A DNA stretch of 64,000 nt, taken from assembly GCF_002895925.1 (NCBI RefSeq), contig NZ_NWUO01000004.1, positions 124,001-188,000 on the forward strand, written 5' to 3'. This document shows positions 28,596-39,448 of the stretch, piece after piece (within the stretch, counting starts at the first letter, position 1; each line of letters begins with the position of its first letter). This stretch comes from Mixta theicola (GTDB lineage Bacteria > Pseudomonadota > Gammaproteobacteria > Enterobacterales > Enterobacteriaceae). The notes under the pieces were generated by a model. The model was not told where the DNA came from. It worked only from the letters and a program-made list of their open reading frames with translations, and ran no database searches. Made by a program: the position numbers and the translations under genes.

Positions 28596-29735
28596 TTACG
28601 CATCACGCGGCAGCCCTTTTTCAATAGCGCGCACCAGGCGTTTTTGCTGTGGCCGCTGCACTTCAATAGCATTCTCTGCCCGCTTAATCTTTTGCTGTTC
28701 CAGCGCCCAGGTAATATGTTCATCCAGCATGGCGTTTTCACCTAAACGGCTGGAAAGCGCAGCGATATTTTCCGCATCCCAGGGCGCATTGCCCAGCGCG
28801 ACCGCAATATTGCGCAGCCAGCGTAAATGTCCGATACGGCGAATCGCCGAACCTTCAGTAATACGCAAAAATTTCGCTTCATCCCACGCAAAGAGTTCCG
28901 TTAGCGGCGGTGCATGCAGCGCGGCACGCGGGCTAAAGTCATCCTCATCGCTTAACTGAGCAAAACGATTCCACGGGCAAATCAGCTGACAATCGTCGCA
29001 GCCGTAAATGCGGTTGCCGATCAGCGGACGAAACGCTTCCGGGATCGCGCCTTCCAGTTCAATCGTCAGGTAAGAGATACAGCGGCGTGCATCGACCACA
29101 TAAGGTTCAACAATCGCACCGGTCGGACAGGTGGTGATGCAGGCCACGCAGCGGCCGCACTGCTCCTCTTGTGGACGATCAACCGGCAGCGGCAAATCGA
29201 TCAGCAGTTCGCCGAGGAAAAACCAGGAGCCAGCCTCACGGCTAAGGATAAGTGAGTGCTTACCTGTCCAGCCGAGACCCGCTTTGGCCGCCAGCGGCCG
29301 TTCCAGAAGCGGTGCTGAATCAACAAACGGGCGGAAATTTACCGCTTCGCAGCGCTCACGTATTAAATCGCCGAGCTTTTTCAGTCGATTGCGCAATACT
29401 TTGTGATAGTCGCGGCCTAAAGCGTAGCGGCTGACATAACCCAGACGGGGATTTTTTAGCGTGCTGGCAAAGGCGGCTTTCGCCGGTAAATAGTTCATCC
29501 GCACGCTAATTACGCGCAGGGTGCCGGGCAGCAGTTCATGCGGGCGGGCGCGCATCATGCCATGCCGCGCCATCCATTCCATCTCGCCATGATACTGCTT
29601 ATCCAGCCAGGCCTGCAGACGCGGCTCTTCCAGGCTGAGATCGGTATCGCAAATGCCGACCTGCTGAAAGCCGAGCGATAATCCCCACTGTTTTATATCC
29701 TGAGCAAGCTGTTGAAGATCGAGAGGGTGTGACAT
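28596..29735 (-). CDS. queG: Epoxyqueuosine reductase
   Basis: QueG performs the last step of queuosine synthesis in tRNA, reducing epoxyqueuosine using cobalamin and two [4Fe-4S] clusters. The 379-residue product equals the E. coli length. Cluster motifs CGRCVACITTCPTGAI and CDDCQLICPWN are intact, with a further Cys in DARRCISYLTIE. A C-terminal HEAT-like part (RLGENAMLDEHITWALEQQ) follows. Its start codon overlaps that of nnr by two bases on the opposite strand. Confidence 0.97.
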   Translation of the reverse strand: MSHPLDLQQLAQDIKQWGLSLGFQQVGICDTDLSLEEPRLQAWLDKQYHGEMEWMARHGMMRARPHELLPGTLRVISVRMNYLPAKAAFASTLKNPRLGYVSRYALGRDYHKVLRNRLKKLGDLIRERCEAVNFRPFVDSAPLLERPLAAKAGLGWTGKHSLILSREAGSWFFLGELLIDLPLPVDRPQEEQCGRCVACITTCPTGAIVEPYVVDARRCISYLTIELEGAIPEAFRPLIGNRIYGCDDCQLICPWNRFAQLSDEDDFSPRAALHAPPLTELFAWDEAKFLRITEGSAIRRIGHLRWLRNIAVALGNAPWDAENIAALSSRLGENAMLDEHITWALEQQKIKRAENAIEVQRPQQKRLVRAIEKGLPRDA

Positions 29736-31257
29736 GACTGACCATATTGAGAGAAAAAACGCCCGCAGTTTACCACACTCCGTCTGGCCTGCGCAGGCGC
29801 TGCGTCAGCTGGAAACCGAAGGCGCCGATCATCTTGGGATTACGCTTTATGAGCTGATGCTGCGTGCCGGTAGCGCCGCTTTTGATACTGTTTGCCAACG
29901 GTGGCCGCACGCCAGGCACTGGCTAATATTGTGTGGACACGGTAATAACGGCGGCGATGGCTATGTTATCGCGCGACTGGCGCAGGCGGCGGGATGTCAG
30001 GTCACGCTGCTGGCCTGTGACAGTAGCCATCCGCTGCCGGAAGAGGCGCAAAGCGCGCGTAACGGCTGGCTGGAGGCGGGCGGTGAAATACATGCGACGG
30101 ATGCCGTCTGGCCGGAGCAGGTGGATATTATCGTTGACGCGCTGCTCGGCACCGGACTGAATCGGATGCCCGCTGCGCCTTACGATCGGCTGATTGAAAA
30201 GGCGAACCGGCATCCGGCACCGGTATTTTCTGTGGATATGCCTTCCGGTTTGGTCGCGGCCAACGGCAGCGCGCCGGGAGCCGTAATCGAAGCAGCCGTT
30301 ACGCTGGCTTTGGTTGCGCTTAAACCTGGCCTGATAACCGGCAAAGCGCGCGATTATGTTGGACAGCTGCACTATCACGCGCTGGGGCTGGAGACGTGGC
30401 TTAGCGGCCAGCAGGCACCAATGGCGCGCTATGATGCGCAAGCCTTAACCCGTTGGCTACAGCCGCGCCGTCCGACGTCGCATAAAGGGGATCAGGGCCG
30501 CCTGTTGATTGTGGGCGGCGATCGCGGCACGGCCGGGGCGATTCGCATGACTGCAGAAGCCGCATTACGCACCGGCGCCGGCTTAGTGCGAGTACTCACC
30601 CACAAAGATAATATTGTTCCTGTCCTTAGCACTCGCCCGGAAATTATGGTGGATGAGCTAACCGATGAAGCGCTACAGCAACAGCTGGAATGGGCCGATA
30701 TTATCGTTATCGGGCCGGGGCTGGGCCAAAAAGAGTGGGGTAAAAAAGCGCTGAGTCAGATAGAAAATTCTCAGAAACCGATGCTGTGGGATGCTGACGC
30801 GCTCAACCTGCTGGCATTCAATCCCGATAAACGTCAGAATCGCATCATTACGCCCCATCCCGGTGAAGCTGCGCGCTTGTTGAACCTGAAAACGGCGGAA
30901 GTTGAAAGTGATCGCTTACTTGCAGCTCAGCGCTTAGTAAAACGTTATGGCGGCGTGGTGGTTCTGAAAGGCGCGGGCACCATTATCGCCAGCGAAAGCG
31001 GGGAAATGGCGTTTGCCGATGTAGGAAATGCCGGCATGGCCTCGGGCGGCATGGGCGATGTGCTATCCGGCATTATTGGCGCACTGTGCGGCCAGCATCT
31101 GACGCTGTATGATGCTGCCTGTGCGGGCTGTGTCGTACATGGCGCGGCGGCAGACGCGGTGGCAGCGCGCTTTGGCACGCGCGGTATGCTGGCTACCGAT
31201 CTGTTTTCCGCGCTGTATCAATTCGTTAATCCTGAGATGTTAAACAATAAAGCATGA
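29734..31257 (+). CDS. nnr: Bifunctional NAD(P)HX epimerase / dehydratase
   Basis: Nnr repairs hydrated NADH and NADPH. The N-terminal epimerase domain (about residues 20-225) has [12 protein letters not shown] and VDALLGTGL. The C-terminal ADP-dependent dehydratase domain (about 235-500) has [40 protein letters not shown] and the nucleotide loop [17 protein letters not shown]. The 507-residue length fits the fused bacterial form. It is first in a row of plus-strand genes running through hflC. Confidence 0.97.
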   Translation: MTDHIERKNARSLPHSVWPAQALRQLETEGADHLGITLYELMLRAGSAAFDTVCQRWPHARHWLILCGHGNNGGDGYVIARLAQAAGCQVTLLACDSSHPLPEEAQSARNGWLEAGGEIHATDAVWPEQVDIIVDALLGTGLNRMPAAPYDRLIEKANRHPAPVFSVDMPSGLVAANGSAPGAVIEAAVTLALVALKPGLITGKARDYVGQLHYHALGLETWLSGQQAPMARYDAQALTRWLQPRRPTSHKGDQGRLLIVGGDRGTAGAIRMTAEAALRTGAGLVRVLTHKDNIVPVLSTRPEIMVDELTDEALQQQLEWADIIVIGPGLGQKEWGKKALSQIENSQKPMLWDADALNLLAFNPDKRQNRIITPHPGEAARLLNLKTAEVESDRLLAAQRLVKRYGGVVVLKGAGTIIASESGEMAFADVGNAGMASGGMGDVLSGIIGALCGQHLTLYDAACAGCVVHGAAADAVAARFGTRGMLATDLFSALYQFVNPEMLNNKA

Positions 31258-31730
31258 ATACCTGTGTTATCGCATTGCCTGACGAGGCGGCAACCCTCGC
31301 TCTGGGCGCCCACCTGGCCCGCGCCTGCGACAGCGCGGCGGTCATCTATCTTTATGGTGATTTAGGGGCCGGGAAAACGACCTTCAGTCGCGGCTTTTTA
31401 CAGGCGTTAGGTCACCAGGGTAATGTCAAAAGCCCAACCTATACGCTGGTAGAACCTTATCAGCAGCTTGCCCGGCCGGTTTATCATTTTGATCTCTATC
31501 GTCTGGCCGATCCGGAAGAGCTGGAATTTATGGGCATTCGCGACTATTTCGCGGGCGATGCCATTTGCCTGGTAGAGTGGCCGCAGCAGGGCGCGGGCGT
31601 GCTGCCTGAACCCGATCTGTCGCTGACCTTAAGCTACGTAAACCAGGCGCGAGAAGCGAAACTGGCGGCCCATTCACCGCTGGGAGAACGCCTGCTCTCG
31701 CAGCTGCTAAACCATAAGGATCCCGCATAA
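31254..31730 (+). CDS. tsaE: tRNA threonylcarbamoyladenosine biosynthesis ATPase TsaE
   Basis: TsaE is the ATPase that recycles the TsaB-TsaD complex making t6A37 in ANN-decoding tRNAs. The 158-residue product has the P-loop [27 protein letters not shown], the [17 protein letters not shown] region and VEWPQQG. It overlaps nnr by 4 bases (ATGA) and amiB by one base. Confidence 0.97.
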   Translation: MNTCVIALPDEAATLALGAHLARACDSAAVIYLYGDLGAGKTTFSRGFLQALGHQGNVKSPTYTLVEPYQQLARPVYHFDLYRLADPEELEFMGIRDYFAGDAICLVEWPQQGAGVLPEPDLSLTLSYVNQAREAKLAAHSPLGERLLSQLLNHKDPA

Positions 31731-33376
31731 TGGCACGCATCAAGGTTATGCTGTTGATGCTGCTGTGCCTGTTATCCTCTACCACGCTGGCAGCCAACCT
31801 GTCTGATATTCAGGTATCGAACGGCGACAGTCAGGCAACGGTGACGCTAAGCTTTAATGGGCAGCCTATCTATGGCTTTTTCCCGTTGCATAACCCGGAC
31901 CGCGTCGTGTTGGATATTCGCCAGTCCGGCGTGATTAAAGGTTTGCCGCTTAATTTTAGCGGCGATAACCTGGTCAAGCGCATCCGCACCAGCCAGCCGA
32001 AAGATAAACAGAGCATTCGCCTGGTTTTTGAATTGACGCAGCCGGGCAAAACGCGCGCGAAAACGCAGCGCAACGGCAGTGATTATAAGGTGGTATTTAC
32101 GATTACCGGCAAGCCGGGCGGCGTTACGCGCGCGCCGGTCAGCACCATCGCGCCCGCGCCCGCTCAGCCGGCACATAATCCCTTTGACGGCAATCAGGTA
32201 ACCGCGGTGTCCAACACCAACAGCCGCGTTGCGCCGGGCCAGAGCAACAGCGTTTCCAGCGATACGGTAATCGTCGCCATCGATGCCGGACACGGCGGCC
32301 AGGATCCGGGCGCTATTGGTATGAACGGTCTGAAAGAGAAAAACGTTACCATCGCTATCGCCCGTAAGCTGAAAGCCATGCTTAATGACGATCCCATGTT
32401 TAAAGGCGTGCTAACCCGCGATGGCGACTATTTTATCTCGGTAATGGGCCGTTCCGACGTGGCGCGCAAGCAAAACGCCAATCTGCTGGTCTCGATTCAC
32501 GCCGATGCCGCACCAAACCGCAGCGCGCATGGCGCCTCGGTTTGGGTACTGTCAAACCGGCGTGCCAACAGTGAAATGGCCAACTGGCTGGAGCAGCATG
32601 AGAAACAGTCGGAGCTGCTGGGCGGAGCGGGCGATTTGCTGGCAAACAGCCAGGCGGATCCCTATCTGAGCCAGGCGGTATTGGATCTGCAGTTCGGTCA
32701 TTCACAGCGCGTGGGTTATGATGCGGCGACTAAGGTTATTCAACAGCTACAGCAGGTCGGATCGCTGCATAAGCGGCGACCGGAACATGCCAGCCTCGGC
32801 GTGCTGCGCTCGCCGGATATTCCTTCACTGCTGGTTGAAACGGGTTTTATCAGTAACCCTGCCGAGGAGCGCCTGCTGGGCAGCAGCGCGTATCAGGAGA
32901 AGATTGCCGGGTCGATTTACCGTGGCCTGCGGAACTATTTCCTGACGCACCCGCTACAATCTGTCCCAAAGCAGGAAAACCGACCGTTGGCGCCTTCAAC
33001 GGCGGTTGAAGTAGAAGCGAACAGCGCCAGTTCATCGGTAAGCTATACCGGCCCTGTCATGCGTCATGTGGTAAAGCGTGGCGAGACGCTGTCTGGCATT
33101 GCGGCGCACTACGGGGTTTCGATGACTGCGCTGGCGCAGCTGAACAACCTAAAAAAACAGAGCGTATGGGTCGGGCAGCGGCTTAAAGTGCCGACCAATG
33201 GCACGGTAAGCGCAGCGTCAGGCCGTGGTCCGCTGCGTCATAAAGTGGCGCGTGGTGACTCGCTGACCGCCATCGCGGTACACTATGGCGTCAGCGCTCA
33301 GGCTATTATGCAGGCCAATAATATGAAGTCGACTAACGTTATGCTGGGGCAAACGCTAAAAATTCCCGCCTCCTGA
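31730..33376 (+). CDS. amiB: N-acetylmuramoyl-L-alanine amidase AmiB with two LysM domains
   Basis: AmiB splits septal peptidoglycan during division when activated by EnvC. The 548-residue product has a signal peptide (1-22), an AMIN domain that targets the septum (about 24-125), a linker, and an Amidase_3 zinc domain starting [14 protein letters not shown] (H188, with Glu203 in LKEKN). Two C-terminal LysM domains follow (about 444-487, [20 protein letters not shown], and 502-548, [20 protein letters not shown]). E. coli AmiB is about 445 residues with one LysM, so the second LysM and longer linker are extra. Confidence 0.96.
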   Translation: MARIKVMLLMLLCLLSSTTLAANLSDIQVSNGDSQATVTLSFNGQPIYGFFPLHNPDRVVLDIRQSGVIKGLPLNFSGDNLVKRIRTSQPKDKQSIRLVFELTQPGKTRAKTQRNGSDYKVVFTITGKPGGVTRAPVSTIAPAPAQPAHNPFDGNQVTAVSNTNSRVAPGQSNSVSSDTVIVAIDAGHGGQDPGAIGMNGLKEKNVTIAIARKLKAMLNDDPMFKGVLTRDGDYFISVMGRSDVARKQNANLLVSIHADAAPNRSAHGASVWVLSNRRANSEMANWLEQHEKQSELLGGAGDLLANSQADPYLSQAVLDLQFGHSQRVGYDAATKVIQQLQQVGSLHKRRPEHASLGVLRSPDIPSLLVETGFISNPAEERLLGSSAYQEKIAGSIYRGLRNYFLTHPLQSVPKQENRPLAPSTAVEVEANSASSSVSYTGPVMRHVVKRGETLSGIAAHYGVSMTALAQLNNLKKQSVWVGQRLKVPTNGTVSAASGRGPLRHKVARGDSLTAIAVHYGVSAQAIMQANNMKSTNVMLGQTLKIPAS

Positions 33377-33413
33377 TAACGCCAGCCCGGTACGCCCTGC
33401 GCCGTTTGTTTCT

Positions 33414-33437
33414 CGCCAGCCTCTGCGGAGGCTGGCG
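33414..33437. other. Strong hairpin between amiB and mutL
   Basis: CGCCAGCCTC (33414-33423) and GAGGCTGGCG (33428-33437) form a perfect 10-bp stem with loop TGCG. It has no T-run. It lies 30 bases before the mutL start and could affect mRNA processing or mutL translation. Confidence 0.55.
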
Positions 33438-33467
33438 CCATTGCCGCCAGATTAAGGATACTGCGCT

Positions 33468-35417
33468 ATGCCCATTCAGATCCTGCCGCCTCAGTTGGCT
33501 AACCAGATTGCCGCCGGTGAAGTGGTCGAACGTCCTGCGTCGGTGGTTAAGGAACTGGTGGAGAACAGCCTTGATGCCGGCGCCACGCGCATTGATATTG
33601 ATATAGAAAAAGGCGGCGCAAAGCTGATTCGCATACGTGATAACGGCTGCGGTATCGATAAAGCAGAACTGGCTATGGCGCTGGCGCGTCACGCCACCAG
33701 TAAAATCACCTCGCTGGATGATTTAGAAGCGATTATGAGCCTCGGCTTTCGCGGCGAGGCGCTGGCCAGTATTAGCTCCGTCTCACGCCTGACGTTAACC
33801 TCGCGCACCGCCGCTCAGAGTGAAGCCTGGCAGGCATATGCGGAAGGGCGGGATATGACGGTGACGGTAAAACCGGCAGCGCACCCGGTCGGCACGACGC
33901 TGGAGGTGCTCGATCTCTTTTACAATACGCCCGCCCGCCGTAAGTTCCTGCGTACCGAGAAAACCGAATTCACGCATATTGATGAAGTGGTGCGCCGTAT
34001 TGCGCTGGCGCGCTTTGATATTGCCATTTCCCTGACGCATAACGGCAAACTGGTGCGTCAGTACCGTGCGGCGACGCAGGAAAGCCAGCAGCTGCGACGT
34101 CTGGGCGCGATTTGCGGCGCAACCTTTATGGAACATGCGCTGAAAATCGAGTGGCAGCATGGTGATTTGGTTCTGCGCGGCTGGGTCGCCGATCCGGCAG
34201 GCGCGCGTCAGGTAAGCGAGCTGCAATACTGTTATGTGAATGGCCGCATGATGCGCGATAAGCTGATCAATCATGCGATTCGCCAGGCCTACCAGGAAAA
34301 GATAAGCGGAGAACATCAGCCCGCGTATGTGCTTTATCTGCATATCGATCCGCACCAGGTGGATGTTAACGTGCATCCTGCCAAGCATGAGGTGCGTTTT
34401 CATCAGTCGCGGCTGGTACATGATTTTATCTATCAGGGCGTGATCTGCGCCTTACAGGAAAGCGGGGCGGAAAGCCTGCCGTTAACGGCGGTGTCGCAGC
34501 CGCGCTGGCAGCCGGAAAATCGTCCGGCGGCGGGTGGCAACCACTTTTCCACTCCGCCGCCCGCTGGGCCGGATGCGCTACGTCAGCCAACGCAGGATGC
34601 CGGCACGCCGTCGCCGCGTCAGTCTGATTCGCCTGCGGATCGCCAGTCCGGGCAGCCAGCAGGTTCCACTCCGCGCGCTTCCACCGCTGGAGGGACGGCG
34701 CGCGCGGCTGGCGTCGCATCGGGCTGGCCGCAGCAGCAGCCGGGTTATCAAAAACGTGAAGGCGCGCTTTATCAACAGCTGCTGCAAACGCCAGCGCTCC
34801 AGGCGGAGGAGGTAACGCCCGCCGCGCCGCGCGCTGCGGCCCAGGCACCGTTGCCCGCCCATAGCCAAAGCCTGGGACGGTTGTTAACCGTTCTGCATGA
34901 TTGCTATGCGGTAGTTGAGCGCCAGGGCGGGCTGGCATTAGTCGCGTTGCCCGTCGCGGCGCGCTGGCTACGCCAGGCGCAGCTGGAACCGGGACCGGAA
35001 GGCCTGAAACCGCAGCCGTTATTGATTCCTGTGCGGTTAAAGTTAGCCCCGCCTGAGCGACAGGCGATGCAGCAGCAGGCCGAATTATTGCAGCAGTTCG
35101 GTATTGATTTGCAAAGCGATGGACAGCATGTGACTCTGCGCGCGGTGCCTTTACCATTGCGCCAACAAAATTTACAAAACTTGATTCCAGAACTGTTAGG
35201 CTATCTCGCCCGTCAGCAGGAAGCTTCTTCGGGCCAGCTTGCACAATGGCTGGCGCGTCAGGCTGAGGTAGAGCTTACGCCCTGGAATCACTCGCAGGCG
35301 ATTGCACTGCTGGCGGAAGTCGAACGGCTCTGTCCGGTATTATTGAAATCGCCGCCTCCGGGTTTATTACAACCGATCGACACAGAAACGGCGTTAAGCG
35401 CTCTGAAGCATGAGTGA
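33468..35417 (+). CDS. mutL: DNA mismatch repair protein MutL
   Basis: MutL couples mismatch recognition by MutS to MutH and UvrD. The 649-residue product has the GHKL ATPase domain with [27 protein letters not shown] and [15 protein letters not shown] transducer domain with [16 protein letters not shown] follows, then a long Pro/Gln/Ser/Ala-rich linker (about residues 335-455) and a C-terminal dimerisation domain. There is no DQHAxxE endonuclease motif, as expected in species with MutH. It is slightly longer than E. coli MutL (615), the excess being in the linker. It overlaps miaA by 8 bases. Confidence 0.97.
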   Translation: MPIQILPPQLANQIAAGEVVERPASVVKELVENSLDAGATRIDIDIEKGGAKLIRIRDNGCGIDKAELAMALARHATSKITSLDDLEAIMSLGFRGEALASISSVSRLTLTSRTAAQSEAWQAYAEGRDMTVTVKPAAHPVGTTLEVLDLFYNTPARRKFLRTEKTEFTHIDEVVRRIALARFDIAISLTHNGKLVRQYRAATQESQQLRRLGAICGATFMEHALKIEWQHGDLVLRGWVADPAGARQVSELQYCYVNGRMMRDKLINHAIRQAYQEKISGEHQPAYVLYLHIDPHQVDVNVHPAKHEVRFHQSRLVHDFIYQGVICALQESGAESLPLTAVSQPRWQPENRPAAGGNHFSTPPPAGPDALRQPTQDAGTPSPRQSDSPADRQSGQPAGSTPRASTAGGTARAAGVASGWPQQQPGYQKREGALYQQLLQTPALQAEEVTPAAPRAAAQAPLPAHSQSLGRLLTVLHDCYAVVERQGGLALVALPVAARWLRQAQLEPGPEGLKPQPLLIPVRLKLAPPERQAMQQQAELLQQFGIDLQSDGQHVTLRAVPLPLRQQNLQNLIPELLGYLARQQEASSGQLAQWLARQAEVELTPWNHSQAIALLAEVERLCPVLLKSPPPGLLQPIDTETALSALKHE

Positions 35418-36360
35418 AAGTGAAATGGCGGGCCGGCCTAAGGCGATTTTTTTGATGGGGCCCACGGCTTCCGGTAAGACGGCGTTAGCGATATCGCTGC
35501 GTAAACAGCTGCCGGTCGAGCTGATTAGCGTAGATTCAGCTCTGATTTATCGTGGTATGGATATTGGCACTGCCAAGCCTGGTGCGGAAGAGCTGGCGTT
35601 GGCGCCTCATCGTCTGTTAGATATTCGCGATCCGTTGGAAGCCTACTCGGCTGCCGACTTTCGTCGCGATGCGCTGGCGGAAATGGCGGAAATCGTCGCA
35701 AAAGGGCGAATTCCGTTGCTTGTTGGTGGAACCATGCTCTATTTCAAAGCGTTACTGGAAGGATTGTCGCCGTTGCCCTCGGCTAATCCACAAGTGCGTG
35801 AACGAATAGAGCAAGCGGCGCGTGAACAGGGTTGGGACACTCTGCACCGTCAGTTATGTGAGATCGATCCCGTTGCTGGTGCTCGTATTCATCCGAATGA
35901 TCCCCAGAGACTCTCGCGAGCACTGGAAGTTTTTTTCATTTCGGGTAAAACTTTAACGGAACTGACAAAAACTGCGGGTGAGGCCTTGCCTTACGATGTG
36001 GTTCAGTTTGCTATCGCTCCGGCGAGCCGTGAATTGTTGCATCAGCGTATTGCGTTACGTTTTGAGCAAATGCTGGCTTCAGGTTTTGAAGCGGAAGCGC
36101 GTGCGCTGTTTGCACGAGGAGATTTGCATACGGATTTGCCTTCCATTCGCTGTGTTGGTTATCGCCAGATGTGGTCATATCTTGAAGGCGAAATTAATTA
36201 CGACGAAATGGTTTATCGGGGAGTTTGCGCCACCCGGCAACTCGCCAAGCGCCAGATTACCTGGCTAAGAGGCTGGCAGAATGTTCACTGGCTTGACAGC
36301 GAACATCCGGAGCTGGCTCTCGGCAAGGTATTACAGGTTCTTGGTGCGAACCTTGGGTGA
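35410..36360 (+). CDS. miaA: tRNA dimethylallyltransferase MiaA
   Basis: MiaA adds dimethylallyl to A37 of tRNAs reading UNN codons. The 316-residue product has the P-loop [14 protein letters not shown], the [20 protein letters not shown] motif with catalytic Asp, and [17 protein letters not shown]. The C-terminal motif is [15 protein letters not shown]. It is expected to be cotranscribed with mutL and hfq as in E. coli. Confidence 0.97.
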   Translation: MSESEMAGRPKAIFLMGPTASGKTALAISLRKQLPVELISVDSALIYRGMDIGTAKPGAEELALAPHRLLDIRDPLEAYSAADFRRDALAEMAEIVAKGRIPLLVGGTMLYFKALLEGLSPLPSANPQVRERIEQAAREQGWDTLHRQLCEIDPVAGARIHPNDPQRLSRALEVFFISGKTLTELTKTAGEALPYDVVQFAIAPASRELLHQRIALRFEQMLASGFEAEARALFARGDLHTDLPSIRCVGYRQMWSYLEGEINYDEMVYRGVCATRQLAKRQITWLRGWQNVHWLDSEHPELALGKVLQVLGANLG

Positions 36361-36462
36361 ATGTGTACAATTGAACCGTTATCGTGCGCAAATTTTTTTA
36401 CGCAGTATTTAGAGCCGTAGGGTTCTCAGTAATAAACAACAAGCATATAAGGAAAAGATAGA

Positions 36463-36774
36463 ATGGCTAAGGGGCAATCATTACAAGACCCGTTCCTGAA
36501 CGCACTGCGTCGCGAGCGTGTTCCGGTTTCAATTTATTTGGTGAATGGTATCAAACTGCAAGGTCAAATTGAGTCTTTCGATCAGTTTGTTATTTTGTTG
36601 AAAAATACGGTAAGCCAGATGGTGTATAAGCACGCTATCTCCACCGTTGTCCCGTCTCGTGCAGTCTCCCACCATAGCAACAATGCGGGTGGCAGTAGCA
36701 ACTATCATCACGGCGGCAATAATCAGGCAGCGCAATCGCAGCCACAACAGCAAGACGGTGACAGCGCTGAGTAA
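36463..36774 (+). CDS. hfq: RNA chaperone Hfq
   Basis: Hfq is the hexameric Sm-like protein that pairs small RNAs with mRNAs. The 103-residue product has Sm1 ([20 protein letters not shown]) and Sm2 ([11 protein letters not shown]) motifs, with [18 protein letters not shown] at the proximal face. The C-terminal tail from ~residue 70 is Asn/Gly/His/Gln-rich and disordered, ending in acidic DGDSAE, which in E. coli helps release RNA. AAGGAAAAGATAG precedes the ATG. Confidence 0.98.
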   Translation: MAKGQSLQDPFLNALRRERVPVSIYLVNGIKLQGQIESFDQFVILLKNTVSQMVYKHAISTVVPSRAVSHHSNNAGGSSNYHHGGNNQAAQSQPQQQDGDSAE

Positions 36775-36791
36775 GCCTTATCATCGTTCTG

Positions 36792-36838
36792 CCAAAACGG
36801 GGATAGCATTAATGACCTTCCCCGTTTTGGTCAATCTA
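36792..36838 (+). terminator. Hairpin between hfq and hflX (terminator/attenuator)
   Basis: CCAAAACGGGG (36792-36802) and CCCCGTTTTGG (36820-36830) form an 11-bp perfect stem with a 17-base loop. The following sequence (TCAATCTATT) is only weakly T-rich, so partial termination with read-through into hflX seems likely. Confidence 0.55.
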
Positions 36839-36854
36839 TTAGAGAGGTTTAAGC

Positions 36855-38135
36855 TTGTTTGACCGTTATGATGCCGGTGAGCAGGCCGTACTGGTACACA
36901 TCTGGTTCTCGCAAGACAAAGAGACGGAAGACCTGCAGGAATTTGAAACGCTGGTCTCTTCCTCAGGCGTCGAAGCGCTGCGCGTGATAACCGGTAGCCG
37001 CAAAGCGCCACATCCCAAATATTTTGTCGGTGAAGGTAAAGCTGTCGAAATCGCTGAAGCGGTGAAAGCCACCGGTGCGTCAGTGGTGTTATTCGATCAT
37101 GCCTTATCTCCCGCTCAGGAACGTAACCTTGAGCGTCTGTGCGAATGCCGTGTGATCGACCGCACGGGATTGATCCTGGATATTTTTGCCCAGCGCGCCC
37201 GTACTCACGAAGGTAAATTACAGGTAGAGCTGGCTCAGCTTCGCCATCTCGCCACGCGTCTGGTTCGTGGCTGGACCCACCTTGAACGTCAAAAAGGGGG
37301 TATTGGCCTGCGCGGACCGGGTGAAACCCAGTTGGAAACTGACCGTCGGTTGCTGCGTAATCGCATCAGCCAGATTTTGTCGCGCCTGGAGCGCGTAGAA
37401 AAACAGCGCGAGCAGGGGCGTCAGGCGCGAGCCAAGGCGGATATTCCGACGGTTTCTTTAGTGGGCTATACCAACGCCGGAAAATCCACGCTGTTTAATA
37501 GCGTTACCTCTGCGAATGTTTACGCCGCCGACCAGCTATTCGCCACCCTCGACCCGACGCTGCGTCGTATTGACGTCGCCGACGTGGGGGAAGTGGTACT
37601 GGCCGATACGGTAGGCTTTATTCGTCATCTGCCGCATGACCTGGTCGCCGCGTTTAAAGCGACGCTGCAGGAAACGCGCCAGGCAACGCTGCTGCTGCAT
37701 GTCATCGATGCCGCCGATGTGCGACTCGATGAAAATATCGAAGCGGTAGTGACCGTGCTGGAAGAGATCGAAGCCGATGAGATTCCTGCGCTGCAGGTAA
37801 TGAACAAGATCGATATGCTGGACGGCTTTGAGCCGCGCATCGATCGCAACGATGAAAACCAACCGGTACGGGTCTGGCTCTCCGCCCAAACGGGCGCGGG
37901 ATTGCCGCTGCTGTTTCAGGCGCTGACCGAACGGCTGTCCGGTGAAATCGTGCAGCATCAGCTGCGTCTGCCACCCGAACTGGGACGTCTGCGCAGCCGT
38001 TTTTATCAGCTGCAGGCGATTGAGAAAGAATGGAATGAAGAAGATGGCAGCGTAAGCCTGTTGATACGCATGCCAATTGTTGACTGGCGCCGCCTGTGTA
38101 AACAGGAGCCGACGCTGGTGGATTATATTGTTTGA
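36855..38135 (+). CDS. hflX: GTPase HflX, ribosome rescue/splitting factor
   Basis: HflX binds 50S subunits and splits stalled or heat-damaged ribosomes. The 426-residue product has the N-terminal ND1 domain, a helical linker with [20 protein letters not shown], and a G domain with [11 protein letters not shown] (G1), [10 protein letters not shown] (G3) and NKIDML (G4). The start is TTG at 36855 ([17 protein letters not shown]), matching the family's N-terminus, with GAGAGG upstream. Confidence 0.96.
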   Translation: MFDRYDAGEQAVLVHIWFSQDKETEDLQEFETLVSSSGVEALRVITGSRKAPHPKYFVGEGKAVEIAEAVKATGASVVLFDHALSPAQERNLERLCECRVIDRTGLILDIFAQRARTHEGKLQVELAQLRHLATRLVRGWTHLERQKGGIGLRGPGETQLETDRRLLRNRISQILSRLERVEKQREQGRQARAKADIPTVSLVGYTNAGKSTLFNSVTSANVYAADQLFATLDPTLRRIDVADVGEVVLADTVGFIRHLPHDLVAAFKATLQETRQATLLLHVIDAADVRLDENIEAVVTVLEEIEADEIPALQVMNKIDMLDGFEPRIDRNDENQPVRVWLSAQTGAGLPLLFQALTERLSGEIVQHQLRLPPELGRLRSRFYQLQAIEKEWNEEDGSVSLLIRMPIVDWRRLCKQEPTLVDYIV

Positions 38136-38203
38136 CTGATGTTGCCTGAGAGGCGTATCCCGGACTGGGATACCACCGCACACACAATAAATGGAGTATA
38201 AAC

Positions 38204-39445
38204 ATGGCGTGGAATCAGCCCGGGAATAACGGACAAGACCGCGACCCGTGGGGAAGCAGCAATAATCAAGGCGGCAACTCTGGGGGTAACAAAGGAGGAC
38301 GCGATCAGGGACCTCCCGATCTCGACGATATCTTCCGTAAGCTGAGCAAAAAGCTTGGCGGTCTGGGCGGTGGCAACAAGGGCGGCGATCACTCACGCAG
38401 CTCAGGTAACGGCGGTAAGCTGGTTGGTATTGTAGTCGTGGCGGCCGTGGTTATCTGGGCCGCCAGCGGCTTCTATACCATTAAAGAAGCGGAACGTGGC
38501 GTGGTGACGCGCTTTGGTCAGTTCAGCCATCTGGTTGAGCCAGGCTTGAACTGGAAACCGACCTTTATCGATCAGGTTCGCGCCGTTAACGTTGAAGCGG
38601 TACGTGAACTGGCTGCTTCCGGCGTTATGTTAACGTCGGACGAAAACGTGGTCCGCGTAGAGATGAACGTGCAGTATCGCGTTACCGATCCGGAGCGCTA
38701 TCTGTTTGCGGTGACCAGTGCCGATGACAGCCTGCGTCAGGCGACCGACAGCGCGCTGCGCGGCGTTATTGGCCGTTCCAGCATGGATCGTATTCTGACC
38801 GAAGGGCGTACCGTGGTGCGTAGCGAAACGCAGCGCGAAATCGATGAGACCATTCGTCCTTACAACATGGGTATTACCGTGCTGGACGTAAACTTCCAGG
38901 CGGCGCGTCCGCCAGAAGAAGTGAAGGCCGCGTTTGATGATGCGATTGCCGCCCGTGAAAACCGCGAGCAGTACGTACGCGAAGCGGAAGCCTATGCGAA
39001 TGAGGTTCAGCCGCGTGCTAACGGTCAGGCGCAGCGTATTCTGGAAGAGGCGCGTGCGTATAAAGCTCGTACCGTTTTAGAAGCGCAGGGTGAAGTCGCG
39101 CGTTTCGCTAAGATCCTGCCGGAATATAAAGCCGCGCCGGAAATCACTAAACAACGTTTGTATATCGAAACCATGGAACGCGTGCTGAGCAATACGCGCA
39201 AGGTTTTGGTAAACAGTAATAACAATAACCTGATGGTGCTGCCGCTGGATCAGCTGATGCGCGGCGAGGGCGCAACCAGCTCCACCCGCAGCAGCCAGGA
39301 GAGCAGCAGCCTGATGCGTCTGCCGCCAGCTGCAGGCAGCAACGATCGCGCCAGCAGCGGTTCGTCGTTCTCGCAGGACGACATTATGCAAAGCCGCCGT
39401 GCTAACGCACTGCGCAATGACACCCAGCGCGAAGGGAGAGAGTAA
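38204..39445 (+). CDS. hflK: FtsH protease regulator subunit HflK
   Basis: HflK and HflC form a large inner-membrane cage that surrounds and modulates the FtsH protease. The 413-residue product has a Gly/Asn-rich cytoplasmic N-terminus (WNQPGNNGQDRDPWGSS), one membrane helix (LVGIVVVAAVVIWAASGFYT, about residues 67-87) and an SPFH domain with AERGVVTRFGQFSHLVEPGL. A coiled-coil rich in Arg/Glu/Ala and a Ser-rich tail follow. It is 3 bases from hflC. Confidence 0.97.
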   Translation: MAWNQPGNNGQDRDPWGSSNNQGGNSGGNKGGRDQGPPDLDDIFRKLSKKLGGLGGGNKGGDHSRSSGNGGKLVGIVVVAAVVIWAASGFYTIKEAERGVVTRFGQFSHLVEPGLNWKPTFIDQVRAVNVEAVRELAASGVMLTSDENVVRVEMNVQYRVTDPERYLFAVTSADDSLRQATDSALRGVIGRSSMDRILTEGRTVVRSETQREIDETIRPYNMGITVLDVNFQAARPPEEVKAAFDDAIAARENREQYVREAEAYANEVQPRANGQAQRILEEARAYKARTVLEAQGEVARFAKILPEYKAAPEITKQRLYIETMERVLSNTRKVLVNSNNNNLMVLPLDQLMRGEGATSSTRSSQESSSLMRLPPAAGSNDRASSGSSFSQDDIMQSRRANALRNDTQREGRE

Positions 39446-39448
39446 GCG

